64,000 nucleotides of DNA from positions 20,142,774-20,206,773 of the forward strand of contig CM050664.1 of assembly GCA_027574665.1 (NCBI GenBank). Reading direction: 5' to 3'. Within the stretch, counting starts at the first letter, position 1, and each line of letters begins with the position of its first letter. The DNA is from Rhynochetos jubatus. Its lineage: Eukaryota; Chordata; Aves; Eurypygiformes; Rhynochetidae. A program made the position numbers and the translations under genes. The notes beneath the pieces are model-generated. The model did not search any database. It was not told the origin of the DNA and worked only from the letters and a program-made list of their open reading frames with translations. Positions 1 to 14,500 of the stretch are shown one piece after another.

Positions 1-2894
1 ATATTGAAATATGAGACATTTGGGGGATGCAATCAATCTATGACCTATAGACAGCCCCGTTGCTGGAAAGCTGCCCTGCCCCTGGTTCGTTCAGTAGGTA
101 ACTTAGAAGATCATTGTGCTCATCAGCACATCATGGCTGGTGTCTCAGAGAGAGATGATACATTACTGCTTGTTTCTCAGCAGCACCCCTTCTTTACCCC
201 TATTTTCCCCAACACTTTAAAAATTGGACATTTTAGAGATGCTGTAGAGTAAATAACTTGAAATAGAGGGAACCGCTGGCGTTCATTGATTCTTCTTTCA
301 AGGAATAACACTGAGCCAGTAATTCAGATTTGTCAGAAAAATGTACACAGAGCTTCAATTTAGGAGGAAGCAATAAATACTTTGATTGATTGCAACCAAG
401 ACTGGTTGACACTTAGTAGTACAGTGAATTATTCATTCCTGGAAAGCAAGATGCTAACTAGCTGATTTGGTGCTTAAGGCAGCAAAACCATTTCTGTGCT
501 CTCAGAAGGGCACTGGACATTTTACAGAGATGATTTGTTGACTCCACACGTTAGTATGTTCTACAGTTTGTGAAATAATGTTGTTTTGATGCATTATCCT
601 CAGCCTTCCACACACACCCCCCAGGGTTTGCACAAGGGAAACTCACAGAACACCATGAAGGACAATCCCACCACTTCTCCCCCGATCGCGCAGTCATTAT
701 GAGAGAGCCACCACATTCCCGACACACAAATATTGTCTTAATGCAGTACGTTCTAAGCACACCCTGGGACATGGCAGGACTATTTAGTAAAGACTGGCTA
801 TCAATAAACTTTCTGACAAAAGACTATGGAAAAGAGAATTTGCAACAGGGACGATTTGCCACCTAGAACAGAGGTACAAGAGCAAGTCAGATGCTGCTGC
901 CTTCATTCCCACTTCCATCTGCCAGCTTGAAAAAAACCACCCCAAGGAGATAATTGGGCTGATGCTACGTGTCATTTTTTAAAACTATATTATCGGCAAA
1001 CAGTCGGTATGTTGGTCTACATGTTGAAATTACAGCTCAAAAACTTCCTAAGTAATCTCCCCATTAGGGAAGAATCAGTCAAGTGACGAAGCAATGAATG
1101 AAGACAGGATTGCTTTAATCTCTGGAAAACAGAAACTTTTCCTTTAGAATAGGAGTTGTTTAGAAGAACAATGAAAGCTGCCAGTGACAGCACCTTGAAA
1201 AGGGCTGAACTTATTCTGGCATCTATCCTCCTGGTTGTTTGAAAACTGCACAGTCCCAATTCAGGGATGTCTTTCTCCGGGAGCTATAAAAGCTTTCTCT
1301 CTCTACCCGACTCACTTTCACAGGCCCACAGGTAAGAATAAAGTACTTAAAACCATGTGGACTACTTTACATTTGATGAAACATTCAGTGCTTAACAACT
1401 CCATTTAAGATCTATTCATCCACTGCAGATATTTCTAATCAGAAGGTAGAACTAGTAGCAAAGGGAATAGTCTCAACTGTTGTGAATACGTTTATCTAAC
1501 ATCACTAATGAAATTAAAGAAGTTCATGCGTCCCAAGGAGGCAATGACTGTCAGGATACAATGTCAGCAAGCACTGTCAAGGATTTGCAACTGACTTCAC
1601 ATCGTCATAGGCTCCTCCTGTTTAATGTATTTGAAAGCAAAGTCGTCAAAACACATAGATGAGGCTGACGTGTGCTTAAATGCCTCATTTTTTCATCATC
1701 CTGATGCCTATCAACTTTAAAAGATTGTGATTTCTGAGCAGCACAATAAATTCTGGCGGAGCATATGGACAGCTGAGTTTAATCGCTCCTCGCCTGCAAT
1801 GCAACAGATTGTGCTTGCCCCTGCTGAGAAAAGGCTGACGGTTGGAAGCTCTTCAAGGAAAGGACCATTTCTTCTTTGTGCGACTCACGCAGTGAGCATC
1901 ACCCAAATACAAGCAATACACACTGCTGCTTTCTTAGCTAGGGAATTTGTTTCCATGCTGACTCCTTAAGAGGAAAATCTCCAAGGTTTCCGGACTGGGA
2001 CACATTATTCAATACTAGGGATCTTAAATAGAAATAATCTAAGGAGCTTAGAAGATTGCACCAGCTTTAAAGAAATAACGGGCCAGTAGTTACCTTGGAA
2101 GAACATCCAAAATAAAGACTGCATCTATCTGTAGGAGACAGATGGGAAAGTTTCTTAAATACAGATATAAAACATAAAGCATCAGTTGGAGGAGTGGTGG
2201 AAGGGGAGTGATTGAAAAGCATCCAACTGGCCAGAGAATGCTCTTGCTTCCATTTGCTACCTCTTGTAGGCAAAAAGTAGTTTAAATTGTGAACACTAGC
2301 GCATGGCAGATAATTGGGTACATGCACGTGGAGAATGTCCGAAACTGAACTTTTGAACTCTCGATCAGAAGACGTTACTCGCTCACTGCAAGCACAGCCC
2401 GGTTGTAAGTTTTTGTAAGACCTGAACTAAAACCAGAGTGGCACGTCCTGAATCCTCTAAAGATAGAGGGACATGAGACAGAATCACTGCTTAGGAAGCT
2501 TACCAGAAGCTGATCAATGATTCAGATGGGGAAAACCAGGGGCTGGGGTTCCAGAAAGAAAGGCAGTGCTGAAAAGGGGGATTCTCAAAAAAGAGAAGTG
2601 GTGCCAGAAAGAAGAGGGCCTGCAAAGGTGGTGGTGACCATCCTGGCTGGAGGAATGATGCCACAAGTGGGGGAAGATCCTGAAGATCAGACAGACGCCC
2701 AGGGACCTTGGCCAGTGGGGACTGTGAGCAGACAGGACTTTCTGCCCCACCTTCCCACACCAGCGGCGATCTCCTTGCAGGAAGGGATGCTGAGCCCAAG
2801 AGAAGTCAGCACTGAGGCAGAGGAAAGAGCACACAACTGTGTGAAAGAACAAAGTGGGGTGAAAGTCCAATTTCATTGGTTCCAAAATGATGAT

Positions 2895-2985
2895 TTTGAT
2901 TATTCAACTCTCTCCTACAGAAGGATATAGGAGACATTTTTGCACCCAGTACAAGTCAGTATCAGAAGGCTTCATCCTACCTCAG
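2895..2985 (+). repeat. 91-bp direct duplication, copy A
   Basis: Aligns without gaps to 3708-3798 with 84 of 91 identical bases by eye. It carries a splice-acceptor-like tract (CAACTCTCTCCTACAG) followed by an open frame reading EGYRRHFCTQYKSVSE. Flanking sequence is not similar between copies. Nature unknown: dispersed repeat or local segmental duplication. Confidence 0.85.
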
Positions 2986-3685
2986 CATCCAGATTCACCA
3001 CGGGTTGCTGCTTACTCTGTCCCACCCATCACTGTTCTCTTGTCTGGGTTCTGGGACACAAAGCTGCCCAGGGCCTCTGGCCGGTCTCTCGCCGTGTCAG
3101 GCTCCAGCTACTGAATTCTTGCAAAATCCGAGTTTCTGCTGATGCCCTGCCAGAAGGGCTGACACTGCTTTTGGGGACCTGCAAGCTTATTCCTGGGATT
3201 CAGTCACTCCGTCTGACCGTGGATCCTGTCCGCAGTTCAAGCTGAAACAGTAATGTACTCCTTTCCCCAGGCTTCAGGTTTCTGGAATTACTGTTCTGCT
3301 TTTCTGCAAACGTCGTATTTGTGAGTAAACATAGGCTTTGCGCACAGCTAATAAATACCCTGTTGCTTTTACTGAATTATGACAGCAGAGAAGTCACAAA
3401 TCATTAGAACTCGTCTTGGAATGTATTTATCTTCAGCTTATAGCTAATGTTATAGCATTTACATCAAGGGCTGTCTGCTGTTAGTCCCACATCAATACCC
3501 CTTGGAAATTTTACTCAAAGATGGAGAACAAAAGAACAGTGGGAAGGCAAAATTGGAATTTATCACCTGAGAGGCGCATGCCAAGTCCCCATCTATAGCT
3601 CTTATTGCCGTAGCTTATTAACTAGAGTCAGCCTGGCTATACAGGTGAGCAGCTTCTCCTGGCCTACCTTTATTTTATTTAGAGC

Positions 3686-3700
3686 TTTTTTTTTTTTTTT
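3686..3700 (+). repeat. Poly-T tract (15 T) beside duplication copy B
   Basis: A T run ending eight bases before the 3708-3798 copy; copy A has no equivalent. Confidence 0.88.
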
Positions 3701-3707
3701 AAATCAC

Positions 3708-3798
3708 TTTGCTTATTCAACTCTCTCCCACAGAAGGATATAGGAGGCATTTTTGCACCCAGTACAAGTCTGTCTCAGAAAGCTTAATCCTACCTCAG
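3708..3798 (+). repeat. 91-bp direct duplication, copy B
   Basis: Second copy of 2895-2985, same strand, 813 bp away. It keeps the acceptor-like CTCTCTCCCACAG and the same open frame, with Gly-Phe changed to Ser-Leu after the shared EGYRRHFCTQYKSVSE. A 15-T run lies just upstream. Confidence 0.85.
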
Positions 3799-6700
3799 GA
3801 AATGCCATTTTAATGGAAATTCTGTTTCTTGGTTTTGTTCTTTTTGTTTCTTTGCTCAGGCTTGTTAAAGTGATCAGAGTAAAACCCAAAGTAAACCACA
3901 TTCCAAAGAATTCCCTCTGTACCCAGCACACAAAGCGCAGCATGCTGACCAGCCCCGGCTCCCTCTGTCATGGGAGATGGCTACACCAAGGGATCTTTAA
4001 AGCCCTTGGAACAGGAGCTGTATTACCAAAAATGGATTGCAAAGATGAGACAAAGCAAGCTAACAAATACACAGCTACCAGCACCTGCTCCTCATGGCTT
4101 TGCCAGTACGCAGACACTTGAAACAGAAACAGTTGGGGAAAACAAACAACGCAGAAGGTGCTGGGTGTTGGGCAAAGGCTCACTTTTCCCACCAGGTCTC
4201 ATGCTGGTCCCCTACCTTCTTTCCCACATTTCTCTCTCCATCACCCGTCTGTGTACATCCACAGCACGCACACGTCTGAAACCTGGCAGCAGAAATTCGC
4301 TTGGGCAACCTTTGCATCCTTCTTATAGCTAGTTCTTAGTCCAACTCCTGCTACTTCTTTCCCCAAAACAGGGAGCTCTTTCTCCTTGCCCCAGTGATGT
4401 GACCTCTCCTCATACACCTTGATTCAGGCAGCCCTTCTTCTGTGGCCCCTGAACACCCATGTTAGCCATTTCCAGAACAGTGAAGGTGATAATCCAGTTA
4501 TAGTCTGAGTTTTGCCTCTTCATCCCCAGTAACTCCATAGTTCCCACATGCACAACAGATGTCAGGTCCTTACCCTCGCATGCAACGCCATGAGTAATCC
4601 CATGTTATCTTCCCTGCTCCATCAGCAATGCCACCTCCAAGACCTGGACCAGCTGCTCCTCCCACAAAGACTAGAGGGCTTTTTCTTTCCCTTCCTGAGC
4701 TGATGCTCCACACTACACGTACTCATTGATATTCCTCCCTATGGTCCTCTTTTACCGTGGCATCTACAGCAAATTAGCGATGAGGCAGAGTCGGTTGGAG
4801 TTAGGATGTATTGCAGACAAGAGCTCTGATCACCCTAATCACGCTGCTCTAACACCAGACCGTATCTTTTGGTACAACACGTAACACATTTGGGGCACTG
4901 CTGCAATACAAGTAATAACAATAAAATAAAATGTCTCACCAGTGGTGCTGAAGGTACGGTTTAAGAAAGGAGATATTCTCCCTATGACCACTTTCAAATG
5001 CATTATCCCCTGGAGGATACAAGACCATAATTTGCATTGAGTGAGGCATTCAGATGAGTTCGGGGATGCAAACAAACGTGACAAGAAGGTTAACAGTCAG
5101 GATGGCAAGACAGGGAATGGCATAGAATGGGGATAACTTAGAAGAAAAAATGCCTTCCAACATTCACTGTCCTTTTCAAGAGCTGCTCTTCCTTTTACTG
5201 AAATTGAAGAAAATCACAGTCTGCTCTAGGACTGTTTGTTACCACCCAGAAATTTGAATTCCAGGGTTTCTACACTAGGTTTTTCAAGTCAAGGATTCCT
5301 GTCTTTCCAGAGAACAAAGTCCATAAAAAGTTGCTATTATTTACACTCTGGTAGAGTGCAGAGGAGAGCTGTGATGGTTCAAAAGCCTCTGGTAAAGATA
5401 CCAAATAAAAAAAGCACATAGGTACAAAAGCAGCCCCAAAGAGCTTATAGTTTGAGTTATAAAATTCTTTTTCAGAGATAAGACTCCACTTCATGGTGAA
5501 AAACGCAGGCTCTCATAGATCTGAATTTCAAAAAGCATTTTATCAACTTTCCCATACAAATGAAGTCACCTTTGGTTAATAACACTGTTGAGAAACATCA
5601 GACCAAACCTACCTTTTCCAGAGAAGTAAACATAGTTTAAAAAAACCAAAGGTAACTACTTGTTTGCTGCTGTGTTTTCTTACTGTGCATGCAACACGCA
5701 CATACAGACACTGCACAAACAGGCCAGAGAGGCGGAGAGATTTGAAGTGAGGGGTTTTGTAGCACTTACTCCAGTCCAGGCACTAAACCACACAAAGTGT
5801 TCCCTCCCAGCAATCCTCTACAAATCTTGCTTTAATGTCCCCATGATTCTGTGTGTCCTTGTAGAGGTCTACTCTGGAATGAATTCAGGTGGGATTTCAA
5901 GGGAAGATCCCAGAGGAGAAAAGCAGCATGAATCGACTGTGCTGGCCTGGGACCCTCAGTATTCAAACAGGAAAGGAAGAGAGAGTGAAGCAGGATACCA
6001 TAAGTCCCTCTTCAAAGATGTTACAAAGGAAAGCAAAACTGCAACGCAGTTAGATATATTAAGTGGAAAATCTTATTAGCAAAGAGAAAAATCTCCAGGG
6101 CTATTTTTTTGATAGTATCTTATATAAAAAGAAACATGAATAATTAAGAATTATGTAAAATGCCACTGCCTTCATGACCTGATGTGATGGCAGGACGCAT
6201 CAAAGTTCAGCTGAGCATACACAGGCTTGAAAAGTAAGCGACAAGGAGAGCTGTCCATCACGTCACGTGTACAGCAAACGCATCGCATAGGCTGGTTGCT
6301 GAGGTCAACCACGACAGCATCAACGGCAATGCTAAAACTTCCTAAAGGCTTCAAGTACACCAGGACATTTTAATCCTGTAATTTAATGCATATAAGAGTA
6401 CTATTATATGTCCTCGCATGTATCACGCCGACCTGGCAGGGTACAAAGCAAACCCCGAATAGCTTCAGTGCCTTTCAGTGACTGAACGTGCACCCTCGGT
6501 CCTGGCTGCACCGCAGAGCTCACCCGCCGTCATTAACAGATTCCCTGCCTCGAGCTGGAAGCAGTTCCACTAAAAGAGCAAGTCAAGTTCCTTTTCACAT
6601 CATAGAGAAACTTGACAGACACAAGTGGTTTGGAGGACTCATTTCTGACAGTCTCCTCGAGCAGCCGGGCAGTGTCTGAGTGGGTTTTATAGCAAACGTG

Positions 6701-9700
6701 CTCCAGGTTAAACAAGCTCCACTGCAGCCTCTCACTGCGAGAGGTTATCGCCTCCCACACACCTCCTGCTTTGGCCAAGCAGAAGATAAAAATGAGGAAA
6801 ACAAATCATGTCCCTGCAACACACCGACGGGGAGACGAGCTAGAGAATTGCCAAGTTTTATTCTTCTTGTCACTGTTGCTTCTGAGCGCTGCGGTGTTTG
6901 TGTTGACACGGCTTGCCCCAGGGAGAGCTCATCTTCCCCAATACCCCCTCAACATCCAGCCAGGTACCAGGAGGAAATGTCTCTAGTAATGGACAATTTG
7001 GTGGAGGGAGAAGCGCAAATAGGGAGCTTCCAACATCTCAGAGAAAAGCATATACACATACATACCTTTTTTAATTATCTGCGTAGCTGTCTGCAGTATT
7101 CACCAGAAAGAGTCACTCAGTTTGGCTGAGATACACTGAATATGCAGAACTCTTTTGTTTGCTCTGCTCTTTCTCAAGCAAGAGATCCGAGTATCTGACA
7201 TCCAAATATCGATTCAGAGGGTACATTCACTTCCAGCTCCTCCGGGCAAATAGGCAAATGTTTGATTTTTTTCCCCTCCCTTTTCACCATTTGATCAGGT
7301 TACCTTATTTAATCAAGTTGTAGGATCCCTGATGGAAAGAACTCTCTTCCCCTCCTCCAGGGGCATGGAAAAGGTCTCCTCCATCTCCCTCCTCCTCCCC
7401 ACCTGGTGATGATTGCCTTTTGGTCCCAGGTTTCCTTACCCAGCTCCTGAGGGAGCCAGACTCTGCTCCCATGGTCCTCATGCAGAAGGGAGTCGCTTTC
7501 TGTCTTTTTATTCCTTGAACATTAAAAGTTTCTAGAGGCTTGGGATTAACAAACGTTAGAGAGGTCCCAGGCAGCGAGAACAGGGCTGTCACGGAGCAGC
7601 TTGCTGCGCATACAAAGAAACCCTCGACTAGAAGAGTCAGCAATGCAAGGAGAATTAAAAAGCACAGTTAAATAACCCTAAATCCTCATGCATATTTATA
7701 AACGACATCACATCAAAACTAAATCAATACCCCTTGCTAGTTACACATGGCCTGAGAAAGAAAGAGCTGGTAACTTGGTTTTGCTTTACCCCTTGTACTG
7801 ATGAGACCCAGAAAGTCTCCATATGGGAATACATCCTTGGGCTGAGAAGGGGAATTTCAAGCTGTAGCGTAGCAGGGTAAGAGGGAGCAGAGGGGTGAGG
7901 GGGAGCAGCCATCCACACTGTGTGGGCAGCACAAGGAATCCACCTGGGCCTTGTGTACCGAGAAAAGCTTACGTTTAAACCCTTCTACTCCCAGGACAAA
8001 GAGAAAACCATTGCTGGCACGGGGGCAGGATTTTCAATTCATGCTGTACCTCTGTAGGTGATGTAAGCTACATCCCCCCATTTCATACCCCCTGCGCTGT
8101 GCGAGGCTGTCCGCGGCAGGGACTTACATCACACAACCATCTGCTTAAACACACTTTCTTGGCTTCCACCGGGGGAAAATACTTCTTGGTTGCCTGCAAA
8201 GCTTCTGCTAATATTTATCCATTTTTTTCTTAAATGTAATTTGAACCAAAGATGTGGGAAAATACTTAGGATCTGGGATCACCGGCCCATTAGCAAAATG
8301 ACCCTTTCAACACGCTAAACCTGCCTTATATCAATTCATCTCCAACAATACATCTTCTTTATTCAAGCTCAGACTGCTACAAAGTTGAGCCAAAACCAAT
8401 TTGAATCTATCTTGAAATATATTTGGTAGACGCAAAACTGTCCGGCCATCAGTGTACAAGTTAATGGTCTGAAATACAACCGTCCTGTCTCCTGTTTGAT
8501 TTTATTTCACCAGTTTTAGTTCACCATGCTAACGGACTGGAGAGCAACAAGCGTATTTTGCACAGAGATGTGATGGAGCAATGATTTCGAATTTTACTGC
8601 CAAGTTTTCCCAGAATTATGACTGCCAGGTCAACCTATAAACTGTTAAGACCCTACAAAAACCTCATTCAAAACACAACAGTTCCTGCTGTATAAATTTC
8701 AGGCTTTGATTTTTATCATCACTTTCCTTATTGTCAGCATGAATCACAACATTTTTGTGAAAGAGGAGAAATTCTAGTTTTCTAGTGTTTCTCAGTGGGA
8801 AACCAGTTCTCCAGCCTTCATATAACCAACCACCAAGGACAGTTCAGCCTTACACAGTGGCTATCACAACATGCTCTTGCACTGCGGTATTACTTCTCTC
8901 CTATTAAGATTTAATTAGATAGCACATGCATAACTCAGTAACACAGACTAGCATCTTTTCAACTTTGAGCCAACCTGAAACGCAGCCTTTCCGTCCTTCG
9001 ATAACTACAGGTTTTCAGTTGGGGTCAGATCACGTTTGCTATGGAGGAATGCATTTTCCCTCCGTTAGACCTTTGTAGCAATTACCTGGTTGTTTTTCAT
9101 ATTTCAATTACTGTTTTGTTTTTAATGCAGTTTTAATACCTGAAAATTACTGCTACTTTAGCTGCAATCTTCAGCAGCGCACAGGTTCTCCAAGGGAGCT
9201 GAAGGCATTTATTCTGAGTTCTTTTCACAGGCAGAACCCCCAAACAGTCTTTGATGCATCTGGGATGTACTGATGGAAACCAGGGAGTTTCTGCCTGAAA
9301 CTGGTACTGAACAGTAAACGAGCACCTCAGAATTCATCTGCCTGAACCAGCAAAAAGTAGCCTCAAGAATAACGATAAAAATCTTGCATAAATTTATACG
9401 TTTTTATCCTCCAGCAGGTCAACAGCGGAAAAAAAGATCAAGAGAGGTGATAAGGGAAGAAGCACATTTGATGTTAGTGACTGCAGAAAAAAATATTACT
9501 TTCTGTAATCACTGTGAAAGGAGTACAAATCTCTGCCATGGTCTTGCTTAACAGAGCTCAACAATGCTTACATTTCACTTGAGAGGAAATATCCGTTTCC
9601 GTTATTTCAGCCCACTCAATCACTCCTCTACTAGTGTCCTTCTCCAATTTAAAGCCTTGAATCGGATGAGTTCACTTACTGAAGTTTGCAGATTACTAAT

Positions 9701-10501
9701 CACCCATCGGCAGTATCGATCTGCCCATTTTGCATTTACTGCAGTCGGAATGAGACAGCACCGGCTGCTGAATAGACTGTGAAGACCGAAAAAATGAGAT
9801 TAACCAGCTAGCCTCATACAGATCAAGTTATTCACTGCCTTGTTCACTTTTCATGAAGCTTCCAGAATGCAGCAAACTGAATCCCCTTAACTCACGAGAC
9901 AGGACTGATACGTAACTCCATTAGAAGAACAGATCAGAAAAAGCAAGTAACACAATTTCATGGAAAACAGGTCTTGTCAAATAGACTTGAAGAGATTTCA
10001 AGTCTAGTTAATTCAGATAACTGTGTTGACACAACAGAATAGGAATTCGGTAAAATATTTGCCTCGGTATCAAAATCACATTTTCTTTTAAAACTAGCAC
10101 GATGCAAAACCAGGCTACGGCAGTTTTTAAATGGCCCAAAAGCTGATGAACTAATAGTGACATTTCCCAGTTACTTCCAATAAGAACGGCTCCTTTGGCC
10201 AATCATATGCAGCATACGTTCTCTACGACACATAAGAAAATAAGAAATCCTTACTAAAATATGCAGATAACACAAAGGCAGAATTGTAGCAAACAACAAA
10301 GCCCACAAAGACACCTTAGAAATCTGATTGTGCTGGGCACAATCGTTCCACATGAATTCAAATGCATCGTGAGACATCCCGAAGCGCAGAGTCTCGGGTA
10401 TACAACACAGCAGGTACTTTCTGGAAGACAATGTCTGCAAAGTGGGGTTTTGGCCATGGTTAATAACTAAGGGTTACCTCCAATTTCATGTTGTGGGGAG
10501 G

Positions 10502-10517
10502 AAAAAAAAAAAAAAAA
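10502..10517 (+). repeat. Poly-A tract
   Basis: About 16 A, then GAAAAAGGAAC. Low complexity. Confidence 0.85.
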
Positions 10518-11557
10518 GAAAAAGGAACAGTGAGAATCTCTACGCACCTATGAGTGGGAGCAGAGAAACAATATTGTCTCTGAATGCAGCACTGATGAGC
10601 CCACTCCAGGGATAATGCACCCAGGTGAGGCGTGCATGCCTAAGAGGGCGGGTGAAAATGAAGGAAAGTTGTGAGAAGATTTCCATGAATGATTCATGGT
10701 CTGAAAAAACACGTCTTACAATGAGAAATCAAACTGTTTCATTTACTACGTAGAAGGCTGAAGCAATTTGATCGGGGTCTTTGATGGAAATCTGACACTA
10801 GATGGTTCTTTAATCTCGCAAACAAAATCGTAGCGAGAACCCAATAGCTCACGGTGAAGCCAGCGAACTGGAAATAATATATATTTTTAATAGGGATGGT
10901 TAACCAGGGAAACCAATACACTGTCTATTGCTTCGCACCTTTAAATCAATATTTGATATCTTATTAAAAAGAGGCTGTGGAGCAACCACAAGTCACCGGG
11001 CACAGATTTCTCTTCAAACTGTATTTTTGGTGTTATATAGCAGATCAGACTAAATGGGTATTCTTTTTGGCCATAAACCTCTCAATTCAACTCATTTCAC
11101 TTCCTCCAATTCAAAAAAAGTGTTATCCAATACTTTTATCCATTCTCTCTCATATCATTAATTCCCCTTCTTACTTTCTAAGCCTCCAGACAATTCAGTT
11201 ACTTCAGCATTTATTCCTCTTAGACATAACAAGAACTTAGATGTTATCACTGACAGTTTAATCTTTTTCAAGGAGAGTTTTAATTTGTAGAGAAATTATA
11301 TTAGAATCAATGCCTCTAAATATAAAAATACTTTCAAATCTATGTTCATTTTAATACTGCAGAGTGGCAGAGCTGCTCCAATCCTCAGGTAATGGAAAAG
11401 CACAATGGCACTTAAGATACAGCCACTGAGACTGTGCTTTTTTTCCCCTAGAGGAAATGTCTTTTTCACAGTTGTAACGACAACTTGAACACGCACATGT
11501 TGATACACACAGATGTAATTCAGCTCACTGGAAAACTCCAAGGGTTATTTGGTGATT

Positions 11558-11573
11558 GGGGGGGGGGGGGGGG
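11558..11573 (+). repeat. Poly-G tract (16 G)
   Basis: An uninterrupted run of 16 G after GGTGATT. It can form a G-quadruplex and is prone to length error in sequencing. Confidence 0.9.
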
Positions 11574-14500
11574 AGAAAATCAGAGAATGAGAACAGGTTT
11601 GTCCCTGCCATCTTTCTTGGTCACTAGGCTATCGATCAGCGAGCCTCTGTCCTGAGTTCAAGGGAGCCAAGTTAATTTAAGGATGTCTTCCAGGAGATGG
11701 TAAAAAGAGAAACAAAGATGGATTAAGATGTGAAAGCTCAAGAAAAGAAGCTACAAAAGGCGAACACATCTCTACATACCACATGTGTACAGGTTCTTTG
11801 TAAAGCAGCCATTCTGCACACATGCTCATTATAGCCAGAGCCCTAACACCCCCTTTCTCATGTTCCCATCTAACATCCTGCTGCCAGTCACCCATCCACA
11901 GCTGCCCTCGGAAGGCAGCATTGCCATCTGGCTGTAAGCACCTTTAGAGACAACGCGGCACCTGAAGGATTGCAGAGTGGGAGTGGAGCAGGGAAGCAAA
12001 CACCCTGAACAATCCCAGTAGTCCCAGATTATTTCTGTCCTAGCACGCACGTGTCACGGTAACAACGCGAGTGAAGTTCTTCATGTCCATCAAGCAGAGG
12101 TTCAGACAAACAAATAATCATGGTTCTGCCCTCAGGCAACATCTGGAACACCATGAGCTGGCACACTGAGAAAGCTGGCTTCAGCAGTCAGCTACAAACT
12201 GGTCTATTGTAATAAAACAACCTGGCCTACTTATCTCAAGCTTGGCTCCCCCCAGCTACCTCCTTGCGAGTGCTAGTGGTTCTAATCCACATCAAAAAAG
12301 CCCTCCAGGAGACCACACCATGGGTGCCTCTCCATACTAAAAAGGAAAAATCCCAAACATCCCTGACTCCTCAATACACGCCTGCTTTCTCTGGATCAGC
12401 AATGAGCTTGTCCATGTTGAATTTGAGAATACTATTCAATTTTATGAATTCTGCCTGGATCCTTACCAACTGCAAACTCTAATTTGTTTTCTGAATGCTA
12501 TCTCAACGGTAAGAACTGATCAGTGCCTTCCCTTCAGCTCTGCAGCCGGTATATTAAGTTAAACCACACACAAATGCGTTCGCCTCTCTCAAAGGCTGTT
12601 AAATGAGATAGTTTGCTATTCAAAACGAAGCAGTAGTAGGCAGAGAATCAGTGAATTCGGGAGTACAGGTGAGGTGGTCAGCGAATCTTGGGTTACGAGG
12701 CCGGGCAGCCCATGCAGCATCTTGGGAGGAGCCCGCAGCCCCAAGGGCTCGACTCTTGCCCACATCACTCAGCTGTGCCCAATGGCCAATGCTGCTCAGG
12801 TCTGGGCAAACTTAGTGTACCCAAACCTGACATGTACCAAACCCAGTGGATTTGGATAGATGAAATAGATGGAAATAGGAAATTTGTTACTGCAACACCA
12901 TTTTCTTTCAAAATTGGATCCTTTCCCTCCTGATGTGTACTCCAAACCACACTGCATCAACAGCTGGTGCTACAGCCAAGGCCCTGAGCATCCCCTTTGC
13001 AGCACAAGGGACCAGGTTTTGGGGCGGTTATTGATAAACTCCACAGAAGCCACTGACTCACGCCCTGTGCTACCCCCAGCGGAGCTGGGACTTGTATCAT
13101 CTCCGCCACTGCCTGTCAGACCCTTGCCCAGATGATCCAACCGGCCACATCCCCAAACCTTGCGGTGTTACCAGCCCCCCGGCTCTGCTGTAGCACCACC
13201 TTCCTCTCGCTGCTTCTGGGCTTTCTCCCTGCCTCTACACCTCAGAAACATCTACGTGGGAGATTTTATTTGTCCAGAAATAGGATTATTTGACCAAATA
13301 ATTTATAAATAAGTGAACAAGGGTGTCTGAGCCATGGGCTTTTTGCTTATGACAACCCCGCTTCTGTCAGGGATGGGTTTTTCTAGGGTGCTACCACAGT
13401 GAAGCAAGCATCACAGCAACCAGTCAACCTTTGTCTTCTGGAATCACCAACTTGTTGCTGTGTCCCTGACACAGGGTTGGAAGTGGGAAACTACTCTTAC
13501 TGTGTTTAGGTCGCTGTCCTGTGCTGCCAGCTCCTGCATGGAGCCTAGTCCAGATCACCCTCATCTCTGAAACAGTCACATGAAATCAGAATGCAACAGG
13601 CACCCTCAAAGAAAAAGGTACTTGGAGGCAGAAGGTGGATTAAAATCCACTTTTTTATGCATTGCTCCCTAAAAGTAAGCTCTGAAGTGCATAGACCCTA
13701 AGCTCTTGGAAAGGAACAGTAGCTGAAAGAACGCAAGGACACTGAAGAGCAATGGGGAAGTCAAGTACCGAGAGATTTGACTGCCAGTGCTCAAATTCTG
13801 AGGATAAATTTTACTTATATTCAAACAAGCAAAACGTTTTCCAATTCTCTCTCAGGAAATGGGAATGTGCAGGCTAACAGTGGACCCAAGGCTGCTTAAA
13901 ATCTGATCTACAGTCTGGCTGCCGTGGCATGCTGTGAGGGATTCGCAGTGCTCAGGCTTAGCTGGTCTCTCTCCAAGATGCACAACCCTTCAAGCAGCTC
14001 TGACAGTCATCCCAAACATCGCAGCAGAAAGGGAGCTAGCCTGGGGGAGAGGAGTTGGAGTAAGAGGATGGAGGTAGTTCCTGTGCAAAGCACAAGTGAA
14101 AGAGAGCTGAGAAGGCCCCTCCACAGGACGACGCTGCTGCTAGGCATCAGCAGAGCGCCCCTGGGATAAGCAAGAAAACCGGCGTGAGGTAAGGGAAGAT
14201 ATTCCAGGCTCAACTTAAACGCCTCCATCTATTGCAGTCACATCTACCAGAACCACCTGAAATCTCCATTTATCACCTCCCTATTTTAAAACTAATCGAT
14301 ACCACTGCGGGACAGCAACTTTCTGTGCAAGTAGAAAACAAGATGGCCTAGAGCCCTTGGAAATTCTCCGTGTTCCCTACCAGCTTGATACCAACTCTGC
14401 TACTGTGCCTGCATCACGCACAGCCGGTGCTGTAACACAGCCTTAAACAATGCAGCAGCGGCGACTACTTTGCTTCCAGCAGCTCAACAAGCCTCGAGCC

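Noticed and set aside
2887-3114. 75-codon ORF over duplication copy A as a gene
   Set aside because: Beyond the 91-bp duplicate it shows no similarity to anything recognised and no donor site follows, so only the repeat is annotated.
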